This document shows, in pieces, positions 7,193 to 16,169 of a stretch of DNA of 33,780 bases. A program made the position numbers and the translations under genes. The notes under the pieces were generated by a model. It was not told where the DNA came from, ran no database searches, and saw only the letters and a list, made by a program, of their open reading frames with translations. Position 1 is the stretch's first letter; every line of letters starts with the position of its first letter. The stretch is from Micromonospora zingiberis (GTDB lineage: Bacteria; Actinomycetota; Actinomycetes; Mycobacteriales; Micromonosporaceae). Where the stretch lies: positions 1-33,780 of the forward strand of contig NZ_SJJR01000034.1 of the NCBI RefSeq assembly GCF_004331455.1. Direction: 5' to 3'.

Positions 7193-8461
7193 TCAGCGCG
7201 TCCCAGCCACGCTTTTATCGTCCGGCAGTGTGCCGGCATCGGAAGCCTCGAGGCCGGCGAGCATCTGCTTGTACGCGGTGGGGTGCACGATCGGAATGCC
7301 GTACTGGCGGGCCTTTTCAGCCTTCCCGGACATGCTGTCTGGGTCGGCAGCAACAAGGAGTCGGGTCTTCTTCGTGACACGGTCGCCTACGCGCAGGCCG
7401 GCTGCTGTCGCCTCCGCCTCCCATTCCGACCGCTGAGGCCGCATCTCACCGGTGAAGACCACCAGATCGTCTGGTTTAAGGTTCCACTGGTCGCGGCGGT
7501 GCCGTCGCTGCCGGCTACTGTCGGCCATGGCGATCTGCAGGGCATTGTCTACCTCGGAGCGTGACAGGCCCAGCAGATCGGCAACTTGAATCAGGTCATG
7601 CCGCTCGGCGGCCGTCACTACACCGTCCTCGGCTGCGACCTCGGCTAGGCCGGCGAGGTAGGAACGGTGTAAATCCTCAACATCGACCCGAGCCAACCCG
7701 AGGTCTTCCGCCGTGGCGACAAGTGCGTCTGCCTCAGTGGTCGAGACATGCCGATCGAGGAGCGCCTGGTCAAGCAGATCCAGGTAGGCATCACCCTTCG
7801 GCTCGTGCAACCGTGGCAGTCGATCGACGAGTCGGGCGAGGAAGTGCTGCTCGCGATAGCCAGGTGTCCGGCGTTGGACGGGCACGACCGATCCGGCCCG
7901 AATGGGCGGCCACGGAAGCTTGGCCGCCGTCGTTATCGCGGACTCCCATGGAGGTGGGGTGCCGGCTGAGGCGAGGTACCGCACGAGCAGTTGGGCGGCC
8001 GCTCGGGCATCATGCAGCGCGGAGTGTGCTCGGTGCGGCGGCAATCCAGCCGCCCGGCAGCAGTCGTACAGACTTCTTCCGGCCGACGGCAGGAAATGCG
8101 ACGCCAACCGCATCGTGCACAACCCAGCGGCTGGGTCAATAGGTGCCTGAATTCCCGCCCGCCTGTACTCAGCCCGCAGGAACGACGCGTCGAAGTGGAG
8201 GTTGTGCGCGGCGAGAACACGACCGCGCACCAGCCCAGCGACATGTCCGGCGACCTGCTCGAACCTGGGAGCCCGCCGGGCCTCGGCTGCGGTGATGCCG
8301 TGAATGAGCTGCGGACCGAGATCCCGCTCCGGGTTGACGAGACTGCACCATTCCCCGGTGACCCGGCCGTACTCGTCAAGGTGCACCACGGCAACCTCGA
8401 CAATCCGGTCGTGCCAACTGGTCCGCGTGCCAGTGGTCTCCAGGTCGATGACCGCGTACAT
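7193..8461 (-). CDS. DEDDh 3'-5' exonuclease with TerB-like and BRCT domains
   Basis: The 422-aa protein begins with a DnaQ/epsilon-type exonuclease. It has DxE in VIDLETTG (D6, E8), Asp91 in HNLHFDASF, and the DEDDh His/Asp pair H146 and D151 in HSALHDARA. A middle helical segment with AAEDGVVTAAERHDLIQVA looks like a TerB-type domain. The C-terminus (from DDLVVFTGEM to AYKQMLAGL) is a BRCT domain as in NAD-dependent ligases. I chose the ATG at 8461, not the longer frame, because GGGAGGGAG lies just upstream. The gene follows an unidentified gene by 11 bases and is cotranscribed with it. The role is probably DNA end processing or repair; the phage-defence-rich surroundings leave another role possible. 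Confidence 0.9.
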   Translation of the reverse strand: MYAVIDLETTGTRTSWHDRIVEVAVVHLDEYGRVTGEWCSLVNPERDLGPQLIHGITAAEARRAPRFEQVAGHVAGLVRGRVLAAHNLHFDASFLRAEYRRAGIQAPIDPAAGLCTMRLASHFLPSAGRSLYDCCRAAGLPPHRAHSALHDARAAAQLLVRYLASAGTPPPWESAITTAAKLPWPPIRAGSVVPVQRRTPGYREQHFLARLVDRLPRLHEPKGDAYLDLLDQALLDRHVSTTEADALVATAEDLGLARVDVEDLHRSYLAGLAEVAAEDGVVTAAERHDLIQVADLLGLSRSEVDNALQIAMADSSRQRRHRRDQWNLKPDDLVVFTGEMRPQRSEWEAEATAAGLRVGDRVTKKTRLLVAADPDSMSGKAEKARQYGIPIVHPTAYKQMLAGLEASDAGTLPDDKSVAGTR

Positions 8462-8472
8462 ATCTCCCTCCC

Positions 8473-9174
8473 CTACGCCGACGTCGCTGCGCTGCTGGCC
8501 ACGGCTTCCCGCAATCGCGCTAGCCAACGAGGTGGCAGCGGCAGCGGCTCACCCAACGAGCGCAGGTAGCTACGCCGGTAACGCGTCTGCTCGGTGTCCT
8601 CCCACAACTGCGCGGTGGCTGCGACAGCCGACGTCAGCGCCAAGGCAGCCGCCGCGACCGGTGAAGCAGCCGCCGGCTGCACAGACGTGCGTTCCGCGAG
8701 TTCCTTCCGAGCCGGCACCTCAGTCGGCCAGGCAAGCGAGGCGATCTTCGACTTCGACAACGCACGATGCCGCTCGACGGCCTCGTCGTACCGGGCCCGC
8801 TGCTCGCCGATCTCGTCAAGCAGATCGGGAATAGCAAGAACGTTGCCCTCCAGAGCGGCAACCATCGGAGCCGGCAGCAGATGGCCGATCCTGCCCAGGA
8901 TGCTGGTCGCGGCTTCGGCATCCCAATCGATCAAGCACCTGTCCAGCAGCAACCGCACAACCGCGACCAGTTGCTCGGCATCGCGCTCGACCTCGTCAAA
9001 ACGCAGTACCCAGGCGCCGCCAGCACGCCCCGCGGCGCTCAACCGCCAGACAGCCAACGCTTCGCGACCGTCGCTATCGGCACCCACCGCGAGGACCGCG
9101 TGGCCACGCGCCCCGGGCACATAGTCACTTGTGACAGCAAGTTCATCGTCGGGTTGATTAAGATCCGATACCAC
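8473..9174 (-). CDS. Hypothetical protein upstream of the exonuclease
   Basis: A 233-aa protein starts at GTG 9174, supported by AAGGAG seven bases upstream. The N-terminal half alternates strands and helices around HAVLAVGADSDGREALAVWR and a long helix LVAVVRLLLDRCLIDWDAE. The C-terminal part is a low-complexity Ala-rich linker followed by a basic tail with RYRRSYLRSLGEPLPLPPRW. There is no signal peptide. I cannot assign a family with confidence. It ends 11 bases before the exonuclease start, so the two probably act together or are at least coexpressed. Confidence 0.7.
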   Translation of the reverse strand: MVSDLNQPDDELAVTSDYVPGARGHAVLAVGADSDGREALAVWRLSAAGRAGGAWVLRFDEVERDAEQLVAVVRLLLDRCLIDWDAEAATSILGRIGHLLPAPMVAALEGNVLAIPDLLDEIGEQRARYDEAVERHRALSKSKIASLAWPTEVPARKELAERTSVQPAAASPVAAAALALTSAVAATAQLWEDTEQTRYRRSYLRSLGEPLPLPPRWLARLREAVASSAATSA

Positions 9175-9428
9175 AGCTCTCCTTCACCATCGAGAAGGGA
9201 GGTCGATGTAACCACTCCCGACGGTGCGCCAGATCAGGTGAAGGGCCACCACTTCTCAGTCCGAGGTGCACTCTCGACATCCATCCGGGTGATCCGCACC
9301 AGCGAGATGAACCGTCTCGGATCTTGTAGAGGTCTCCACAGAACCCGGAGCGGTTAACCGGCACTGCTGATCCCTAACACGTCCCTCGAGACCTGTGGCC
9401 ACCCGAAGGTCAGAGCCGGAGGCCGCCG

Positions 9429-11141
9429 TCAGGCCTGGGCCAGCTGCAGCGCCCGTTCTGCGCTGTCGAGCAAATCTTTGTAGGTCATCACCTGCACCCG
9501 CGTCAGGTGCGTGTTGTAGCTGCGGATCGTCTCGGCCACCTCAGCCGCCGACGCACCGCAGGCTACATATCGGGGATGACCGATCACCACCGTCATCGCC
9601 GCTCGGCGGCAGTCGACCTCCAGATCAGACTGGATAATCGCCTGTTGCTGGTCCAAGTGGTCCAGGTAGTTGATTACCTGCCCGACGGCCTCATTCACCG
9701 ATGGACCGACGATTAGGCGATCGTAATGTCTCACGACCAGGTCCTTTATCCGGGCGGTCTTGAGTTCGACACCGTGTAACGACCCGTCAGCGCGGATCAG
9801 CGGGATATCTAGCTGTTCGCGCAGAGTGAGTTTGCGGCGTGCCGACTTGCCGATGTAGAAGCCGCCGAACATCCAGGTGTTGCGCTCCAGCACCCGCTGG
9901 AGCGCATTCTCGCGACTCCTCGGGTCATCGATGAGCTCGCGCAACTCGGCGATTGCTGCCCACCGCATTCGCCGCTCCAGCAGGTCCGCCAGCAACGCTG
10001 CGGCATCCGTCTCGGCGAACGCGTCTGCGGCGGCCGGGTCGGTGCGTAACACGGCCAGCAGCCTCTCGACTGCGGCCGTCACCGACGCCATACTGGCTGA
10101 CTGCGGCTCGCCGACCGGCTGCTCCGGCCCTGGCGCGCCATCCGAAGCGCTCCCCGCTGTGTGGCGGCCCAGCTTGACCGAGACGCGTAGCCGTTGCTGG
10201 CGACGTGTCGGGCCCGGCTGTAGCGACGCGATCGGGCCCCGCGGGAACAGTCGAAAAATCGGTGCCGTCAGCTCTTTGCGCCGTCCTGGACCTCGTCTGC
10301 TGAACGGGTCGGCAACAACTCGCTCCCGCCCTGTCATGACCCAGCGCTCGACGGGCTTGGCCTGGTCCACGACGAATTCTCCGAGATACGTACATCTGCC
10401 GCGGGAGTTGCGGAAGACGCGCAACGGACGTCCACGGCGAACGTGCTTCGCCACGGCATCGTTGGCGTACGAGATGCCCATGTCCGTCTCCGCCGCACCG
10501 GTGACGAGGAACGCCCCGTCGTCACTCCAGCTAGACGCGGCATCAGCCGGCGACAAGGTCGTGAAAATGAAGGTGTTCGGCGTGCTCTCGCTGTCTGACA
10601 CCGTCGCGGCCTTCTGCCCGCCGAAGACTAGATACAGATCGGTGCGGCTGACCACCGTACCCACCGCGATGTCCCACCGCGCCGGCCACCAGATCTCCCG
10701 GTCCTCCGGCGCGATCCGGACGATGGCACGCCACGCCGCATCCGAAATCTCCACCGGCCGCCGCGAGCCACGGCGGGTGCTGGCGAACGCGTATGAGGCC
10801 GGCGCGGTTGCCGCGCGCAACCATTCACGCTCGATGGGCCGGTCGAGGAAGAGTTCGTCGAACATTACGGTGACCTGATGTGGTGAGCACCGCTCGAAGC
10901 GCGATTCGGGCGGATCGCTGTGCGCGGACACGACCGCCTCGACCTGGCCGTACGCCACGATCCCACCGCCGCGCCCCGCACGCCGCAGAGCCACTCCGTC
11001 GCCTTCGGCCAGCGGCGCAAAGACATGAGCATCCCCGAGACAGTCCGATGTCACCCAGGTATTACCTTCGAGACCGGCCTGCTGGGTACGGTGCAGCCGG
11101 GTGTCGCCGGTGGTGAGCAACCATTGCGCCATCGCCCGCAT
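9429..11141 (-). CDS. Shedu (DUF4263) nuclease fused to EVE-like and SRA-like modules
   Basis: This 570-aa protein has three parts. Residues about 5-145 (QWLLTTGDTRLHRTQQ onward, with RGGGIVAYGQVEAV) look like an EVE/PUA-type fold. Residues about 165-260 (LVFGGQKAATVS, TPNTFIFTTLS, DDGAFLVTGAAETDM, AVAKHVRRGRPLRVFRN, TYLGEF) match the pattern of the SRA-like modified-base domain of ScoMcrA-type enzymes. Residues about 405-525 form a DUF4263/SduA PD-(D/E)xK nuclease: Glu412 in ENALQRVLERN, Asp445 in LDIPLI, ExK at 459-461 in HGVELKTA, Gln488 in AVGQVINYL. A flexible Pro-rich linker separates reader and nuclease. The likely role is restriction of DNA with modified bases; cutting has not been shown. 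An internal ATG at codon 4 is an alternative start. It stands alone, upstream of the exonuclease pair. Confidence 0.82.
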   Translation of the reverse strand: MRAMAQWLLTTGDTRLHRTQQAGLEGNTWVTSDCLGDAHVFAPLAEGDGVALRRAGRGGGIVAYGQVEAVVSAHSDPPESRFERCSPHQVTVMFDELFLDRPIEREWLRAATAPASYAFASTRRGSRRPVEISDAAWRAIVRIAPEDREIWWPARWDIAVGTVVSRTDLYLVFGGQKAATVSDSESTPNTFIFTTLSPADAASSWSDDGAFLVTGAAETDMGISYANDAVAKHVRRGRPLRVFRNSRGRCTYLGEFVVDQAKPVERWVMTGRERVVADPFSRRGPGRRKELTAPIFRLFPRGPIASLQPGPTRRQQRLRVSVKLGRHTAGSASDGAPGPEQPVGEPQSASMASVTAAVERLLAVLRTDPAAADAFAETDAAALLADLLERRMRWAAIAELRELIDDPRSRENALQRVLERNTWMFGGFYIGKSARRKLTLREQLDIPLIRADGSLHGVELKTARIKDLVVRHYDRLIVGPSVNEAVGQVINYLDHLDQQQAIIQSDLEVDCRRAAMTVVIGHPRYVACGASAAEVAETIRSYNTHLTRVQVMTYKDLLDSAERALQLAQA

Positions 11142-11796
11142 CTCTCATGGGTAGCCGATCTGTAACCGACAGATGATAGTCAACGCGGTTTGCCCGCCAC
11201 CACCCGACGCCACCGCGGACACCTCAACCCCGCCTAACTTCGAAGAGCCCCTTTACACAGGCCACCTCACTACGCGCGGCCAGGTCAGACGCACCTCAAT
11301 CGACTACGCAATCACCCCTGCAGCTGAGCCCCATCCAATTCGTGGAACAGCGTCCCCAACGACTGCTCTCGCGCGTGCACCAGATCGGGGTCATCCGCGT
11401 GCTATCCAGTTGTCGATGACCCGATGCGCCGCGGAGTGCGACACCCCGACAGCATGTGCGACATCCGGGAGGTTCACGAGGCCTTGACCGGCACGTCAGC
11501 AATCCAGATCTCGAGCGGGGCCATGATCCGTAAGGGTGACGGGTTCTTCGGCACCGGCCGTGACCGCACCGCCGGCAAGCACCAGCGGGTCTCGGCTGTC
11601 TTCTCGGTGCACGAGTGGTTCCCCGGTGGCCCCTACCGGCCGCGAATAACCCGGTTCGACAACCCCCTAGCGTCGTACGCCTCCCCGCAGACGCGATTCC
11701 CTGCGGCGGCCACTGGGGCGTTACCGAACAGACCCAGCAACACGTACGGGCCGACTGGCTGGCGCCGGCACAGGCCATGCTGCCCGCCTGATTCCT
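11142..11796. other. Relic-filled region without an intact gene
   Basis: On the minus strand, 11411-11447 is almost base-for-base identical to 409-445 of the IS5 transposase (the GVSHSAAHRVID codons), and the surrounding codons read VNLPDVAHAVGVSHSAAHRV. This is a fragment of a related transposase helix-turn-helix. At about 11490-11670 a plus frame reads DGFFGTGRDRTAGKHQ and later PYRPRITRFDNP; it looks like a piece of a coding sequence, but I cannot place it. No complete gene is supported. Confidence 0.55.
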
Positions 11797-11964
11797 CTAC
11801 TGAGCCCCAAGGGGCCCGAGGACTGCTCTCCAGCTGGTGGAGATGCGCTGGGCGGCCACCCAGGCAGCAGCCTCGCCGCTGCGGTCCCACAGGTGGTCGT
11901 AGCGGCGGCTGTTGAGCGGCCGACCATTGCGGTAGCGCAGCAGTTGGTCGATGGGGCAGCATCG
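11797..11964 (-). pseudogene. Fragment of a second tyrosine integrase
   Basis: On the minus strand the frame reads DQLLRYRNGRPLNSRRYDHL, then WDRSGEAAAWVAAQRISTSW, and stops at 11797-11799. This matches a segment of actinobacterial tyrosine recombinases that lies just before the HxxR box (normally followed by LRHTTLTW). The catalytic residues after it and everything before it are gone. It is evidence for an earlier integrated element. Confidence 0.65.
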
Positions 11965-11984
11965 CGCGCCACGGGCGCGCGGGC

Positions 11985-12156
11985 GTGTTGGGCATTGATC
12001 AGGTCATATGATCGGCGGTTGGCGTGGCGGGCGGCTCGGGTGATGTTGGTTGCGCCGGCGGGTGGTGCCAGCCGATCGCGGTGTCACGTAGCGTTGCGAG
12101 GACGGCGGCTCCGTTGCCTGTCCGGGCCTGGTGGAGGTCTTCACGGAAGGCCGCTG
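11985..12156 (-). pseudogene. ISAs1-type transposase C-terminal relic, frameshifted
   Basis: Minus-strand translation gives AAFREDLHQARTG and VLATLRDTAIGWHH, the conserved tail of ISAs1-family transposases. After a one-base shift near 12055 it continues as ATNITRAARHANRRSYDLI, again as expected for that tail. The rest of the element is missing. It abuts the integrase fragment on one side and the PIN gene on the other. Confidence 0.7.
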
Positions 12157-12185
12157 CACCTACAGCGCCAGGAAGGATGCTCGAT

Positions 12186-13035
12186 GTGATCGTGACTCCA
12201 CTACCCGGTAGCAGCCGCGAGACGCTCCAGGGCATTCTCACCAACCTGCTCAACCAGCTCACCAACATCCGGGGCGGTCAGAGCGGATCCGCCGTGAGCC
12301 GGGCCAGCGCCTACATCGATTGGTTCTACGAAGCACGCCGGCAGCTCCGGAACCAGGTCCGGCCCTTCGACTTCGAGCGGCTCCTCTCGGCGCGCAGCTT
12401 CGAGGTGGTCTTGGCGACCACCGCCACGTTCCCGCCTCCCGGATTGGGAGAGGAGCGGCTCCTGAACGGTCTGATCAGCACTGAGATGACCGAGCGAGCC
12501 GACACCCTTCGAGACCGCGCGAACCGAGCTGCGTACCGAGGCTGAACGGTACGACCGGGCCGGTCAGCTCGTGGTGCTCGACACCACCGTCTTCATTCAT
12601 CACGACCTGAAGTTCGAAGAACTGAACATCGCCTCGATTCTCGGGACTCGGGCGGACCCCATCCGAATCCTGCTGCCGATGATGGTCATTGATGAGCTTG
12701 ATGGCCAAAAGCGCGCCGGACGGGACGAGGCGAGGTGGAGGGCCGGGCACGCCACCGCTGTGATCGATAGGCGCGTCACCTGGCCCGCTGGCGAGGGCGT
12801 TCTCCGAAGCGACGGGGTCGGCACGCTCATGACTGGCGGCGACGGCCTGGGCGAGGTCACTCTGCGGGTCCTGCTTGACCCTCCGGGGCACGTTCGTCTG
12901 CCTATCCCCAACGACGAGATCATCGATCGGGCCCTCGCTGCCCAACTCGTGGCCGGACGGCCCGTCACCCTGGTCACTTACGATACGGGTCAGAACATGC
13001 GGGCCCAGGCTGCCGGCCTGACCGTGATCAGCTGA
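12186..13035 (+). pseudogene. PIN-domain protein gene with a frameshift
   Basis: Two abutting frames together encode one PIN-domain protein of about 280 aa. The first (GTG 12186, GGAAGG eight bases upstream) carries the helical N-terminal part (RGGQSGSAVSRASAYIDWFY) and would stop at 12545. The second continues with TELRTEAERYDRAGQLVVLD and the PIN core: Asp in VVLDTTVFIHH, Glu in VIDELDGQK, Asp in NDEIIDRAL and Asp in VTYDTG. The shift lies around 12495-12525. PIN domains are usually metal-dependent RNases. The gene is either inactivated or carries a sequencing error; a recoding event is possible, but I see no slippery run. No antitoxin gene accompanies it. Confidence 0.7.
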
Positions 13036-13240
13036 CTCAGCGCCTCGCTGACGATCCCACGAAGCCAAAGCCACGGTAGGAAATACAGGAGGACCAGGCC
13101 AGGCCCCAGGCAACTAGGTCTCGGCGTGCGGGTCAACACGCCCCAACTGCTGCCGTCGACCTGTGGTGCCCGGCAGCCACATCAACCAGCCGTTCCCCGC
13201 GTGCAATTCTGATCCTCGGCAGACGGCAACACATAGCTTC

Positions 13241-14179
13241 CTATCGGTAGCGATGCCAGATTGCCGACGTATCGCCCGCCAGGTACGTACGTAGCCGATG
13301 GCCGAGCGTCTGGGCCACTTCCGGTCTGCCGGGCAGCTTGTCCATCACGCTGGTCACGAGTTGGAGTTCGCGCACCTCCCGTAGGAGCGGCCAGGACGAT
13401 GACGTCGCGAGGTCGAAGCCGTAGACCTCGACGAACCTCTCGTACGGCTCAATGGGGTCACCGAAGCGAATGGCGCTATGCACCAATGGCACAAGGTCCC
13501 ACTCGCGTGGCCCGATCGACAGTGAATCGAAGTCACACAACCGGCCTGCGAGAAGGTTGCCCACGTGGGCGTCACCGTGAACGACGCCGATCGGCAGTTC
13601 CCAGGTGGCAGCCGCAACGCGGGGCTCCAGGTCCTCGCAGCGCGCGTCAAGTCGTGCCACGAGGTCGTCGAGAGGTAGCTCGACTTCTTGGGACGCCCAC
13701 TGTTGCGTGAACAGGAGCTCGTCGGCGGGAAGACTGGCGAGCCCGGCCAGCCGGCGTCGTGCCGTGGCCACCGGCGACCAGCGCGGCAGGAACGGTGGTG
13801 TCTCGGCGATGGCGTGCAGCCTCGCCAGCGGTTCGGCCAGCTCGACGGGATCGGGGCGGCGCGTCGGATGAGGTATGTAGTGCCAAATCGTGGCCACCCA
13901 CTCGTCCACCACCACGGGCTGCTCAACGCTGGTGTCCAGCTCGACCGTTGGCACCTCGTGCTCCGTGAGTAGTGCCATTGCACGGACGACCCGCTGTGCC
14001 CGCTCAAGTGCCACCTCGCCATGCGAGAGCCGCAGCACCCTGTCGCCGATCCGATAGACCGCGTTGATCGTGTATCGCATGAGGTGCGCCTCGCCTGAGA
14101 CGAGTCCAGCCTGCTGACGGACGGCGTCGAGTCCCCGCTGGATCTCGTCGGCAGCCTCAGCGGTCAGGGTGGTCGACAT
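13241..14179 (-). CDS. Aminoglycoside phosphotransferase-fold kinase
   Basis: A 312-aa kinase-fold protein of the APH/choline kinase superfamily. The N-lobe contains YTINAVYRIGDRVLRLSHGE. The catalytic loop is VVHGDAHVGNLL (Asp as base, Asn as metal ligand), and the metal-binding DFD-like motif is LCDFDSLSIGPREWDL. Members phosphorylate antibiotics or small metabolites; the substrate cannot be told from sequence. It starts 15 bases after the stop of an XRE-TPR regulator on the same strand, so the two are probably one transcript. Confidence 0.85.
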   Translation of the reverse strand: MSTTLTAEAADEIQRGLDAVRQQAGLVSGEAHLMRYTINAVYRIGDRVLRLSHGEVALERAQRVVRAMALLTEHEVPTVELDTSVEQPVVVDEWVATIWHYIPHPTRRPDPVELAEPLARLHAIAETPPFLPRWSPVATARRRLAGLASLPADELLFTQQWASQEVELPLDDLVARLDARCEDLEPRVAAATWELPIGVVHGDAHVGNLLAGRLCDFDSLSIGPREWDLVPLVHSAIRFGDPIEPYERFVEVYGFDLATSSSWPLLREVRELQLVTSVMDKLPGRPEVAQTLGHRLRTYLAGDTSAIWHRYR

Positions 14180-14194
14180 ACCCGCCAGGTTAGG

Positions 14195-15598
14195 TCACGC
14201 GGCTACGCGTGCCCGGATGGCCGTCACCACCTCCGCCAACTGCTTGTCTTGGCGCGGTTCGATGACGTCCGCGACGTCGCTGAGCCGGTCGAGCAGTCGG
14301 CGGGATCGCACATGCCGCGCGGCATCCAGGACTGCTTGTGTGTGGGGTGCGACCTTGTCTTGTTCTCCGAGGAGCGCGTATCCCAGTGCCATGGTCACAT
14401 GGTCGAACGCGCCACTGCGTGACGTCTCGGTTCGCCGTTCCAACGCCCGGCCGGCGTGAGTCAGCGCGAGGGCGGCGTGTTGCTTGCGGTACTGCGAATA
14501 GCGAGCCAGGGCCGAGTGGACGACTCCTGACATTCCTTCCAGGTCGGCTGGCTCGCAGAAGAACCTTGTCCATTGGGGTGCTTGCGTGGTGTCGGCTCTG
14601 CCGATTTCGTCACGAGCGCGCGCCAGTGAGTCGCGCATAGCAGGCGCGTTTCCCATTCTGGCGTGGGCCCAGGCGATGTTCGCGTGCAGGATCGCTACCG
14701 AAGTCAGGCAGTTTGAGTTCGTGGCAACGATCTGGCCGAGCTGGAATAGGTGCAGCGCCTCTGCGGGGTTGCCCTGGTGGATGCTTACTCGACCGAGACG
14801 GTAATAGGCGTCCGCCATCAGCGTTGAATCACCCGCCTTTTGGGCGTAGACGAGCCCCTGGGCAAGATGGCGGCGCGCCTCCATGTGTTCACCCAGGTCA
14901 TGGGACATCCACCCGACAAGGTTGTGCAGGTCCGCCAATTCGGCATATAGCCCAGCGGACAGGTCGGGAGTCTGGCAGCGGCTTCGGGTCAGACAGCTCG
15001 CCCACGCCAGGTAGCCCCGCGCCGAGTCGCGACACGAACCGCCGCCGTACGCGGCGTCCAACTCTCGATGTCGTTGAGTAACCTCCCGCACGGTGGCAAT
15101 GGCCTCCGAGTTCACGACCTCCGGCACTGAGACGGATTGCTCTCCGGGCCGAGGGAGCCACGCCTCGATGTCTGGTGAGCCGCCAACGGCAAAGCCTGCC
15201 AGGGCGGCAATGAAATGCTTCCGGTGCTCCGGTTCACCTAGGGGCAGCGGCTCGGGATGATGTTCTTGAGTCGGTTCTGTCCCGTATCCGAGGCCCATCA
15301 AGGCGCGCGGTATGCCCAACCCCTCTGCGATTCGCACAAGGACGTCGTACGCCATGACCTGCCGACCACGGGTGATTTCGTAGACCTCGGACGCAGCGAA
15401 TCCAGCAAGCTCGGCGATTCGGCGTTGTGTCATGCCGTGACGCCGGTTCAACAGCATGAAGATTTGACCTACGTCCCGACGCGCCAGGGCACTTCGCATC
15501 GCCGGCTCATCCCACCACGACTGATCAGGATGCGTCATCTGCGAAAAGCGGTCCACGTTCACGACAGCCCCATCGACGGAGGGAAGTGAGAGCAGCAT
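14195..15598 (-). CDS. XRE-family regulator with TPR domain
   Basis: A 467-aa transcriptional regulator. The N-terminal helix-turn-helix is MTQRRIAELAGFAASEVYEI (about residues 55-74). A long helical region with TPR-like repeats follows (HNLVGWMSHDLGEHMEARRH, ADAYYRLGRVSIHQGNPAEA, HANIAWAHARMGNAPAMRDS). The layout is common in actinobacterial regulators that control a neighbouring operon in response to a peptide or small ligand. It is divergent from the plus-strand operon starting at 15930 and reads into the phosphotransferase gene. The start is uncertain: the first ATG lacks a Shine-Dalgarno and may be leaderless, and an in-frame ATG at 15538 (MTHPDQSWWDEP) is a good alternative. Confidence 0.88.
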   Translation of the reverse strand: MLLSLPSVDGAVVNVDRFSQMTHPDQSWWDEPAMRSALARRDVGQIFMLLNRRHGMTQRRIAELAGFAASEVYEITRGRQVMAYDVLVRIAEGLGIPRALMGLGYGTEPTQEHHPEPLPLGEPEHRKHFIAALAGFAVGGSPDIEAWLPRPGEQSVSVPEVVNSEAIATVREVTQRHRELDAAYGGGSCRDSARGYLAWASCLTRSRCQTPDLSAGLYAELADLHNLVGWMSHDLGEHMEARRHLAQGLVYAQKAGDSTLMADAYYRLGRVSIHQGNPAEALHLFQLGQIVATNSNCLTSVAILHANIAWAHARMGNAPAMRDSLARARDEIGRADTTQAPQWTRFFCEPADLEGMSGVVHSALARYSQYRKQHAALALTHAGRALERRTETSRSGAFDHVTMALGYALLGEQDKVAPHTQAVLDAARHVRSRRLLDRLSDVADVIEPRQDKQLAEVVTAIRARVAA

Positions 15599-15929
15599 AA
15601 CCGGCAGTCATCGCCCAGCCACCCCACTCGCCAACGCACCAGTCAAGGCGACTAGTCGCGCTAGTCGTCTGCCGCAGCCCAAGCTAATCCGGGCGGCCTG
15701 ACCTGCCGCGCGGGTTCCATCTCACCGGCACCGGTTGCCATGGTCAAACCGCTTCCACATTGGCCCCGACCCCCCGATAGGCCAGGGACTGGTCGGAGGC
15801 CACGAGCAAGCCGGGTGCAGTGCCCGCCGACCCATTCGGCGACGGCGACTGCGTCCCATCGGTCAGGTGCGCGGTCGGTGCCGGGGAGGGCCCGGCCGCG
15901 CATCTCAACTCAATCAGGAAGGTGAAGGC
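15599..15929. other. Divergent promoter region
   Basis: About 330 bases lie between the XRE-TPR regulator and the plus-strand operon. Several short frames exist on both strands but none is convincing. The region must hold the promoters of both divergent units and probably the binding site of the regulator. A ribosome binding site AGGAAGG (15917-15923) precedes the GTG at 15930. Confidence 0.5.
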
Positions 15930-16169
15930 GTGCGCGTCAAGTGGTTCGTCCCCAGCGGCGAGGAGTCGTTCAAGCCTTTCGGCCTCGGCAATGAAGGGGC
16001 GGCGCTGTACCGCCACCGTGGCGAACCAACGCGCAACGGCCGCAGCGACGACACCGCCATGGCAACCGACCTGGCCAGGCATTGCCAAACCCGTCGGGCG
16101 AGCCCAGAACGGCCGACGCTGAGCAGCCCCCCGAGGCAGTGCTCGGGGCGGGGAAGGACGCGGCCGTGA
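15930..16169 (+). CDS. Small hypothetical protein, first gene of operon
   Basis: A 79-aa frame starts at GTG 15930 with AGGAAGG seven bases upstream. It opens with RVKWFVPSGEESFKPFGLGN; the rest is rich in Arg, Ser and Pro. The stop overlaps the start of the next gene by four bases (GTGA), which supports it being translated. I do not recognise the family. A RiPP precursor was considered, but no leader/core pattern is seen. Confidence 0.5.
   Translation: MRVKWFVPSGEESFKPFGLGNEGAALYRHRGEPTRNGRSDDTAMATDLARHCQTRRASPERPTLSSPPRQCSGRGRTRP

Noticed and set aside
15661..15903. Small gene on the minus strand between the regulator and the operon
   Set aside because: No Shine-Dalgarno, no family pattern, and it occupies the expected divergent promoter.
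15930..16169. RiPP precursor peptide at the start of the operon
   Set aside because: No leader/core pattern and no modification enzyme downstream; GPP34, permease and GNAT genes do not form a known RiPP set.
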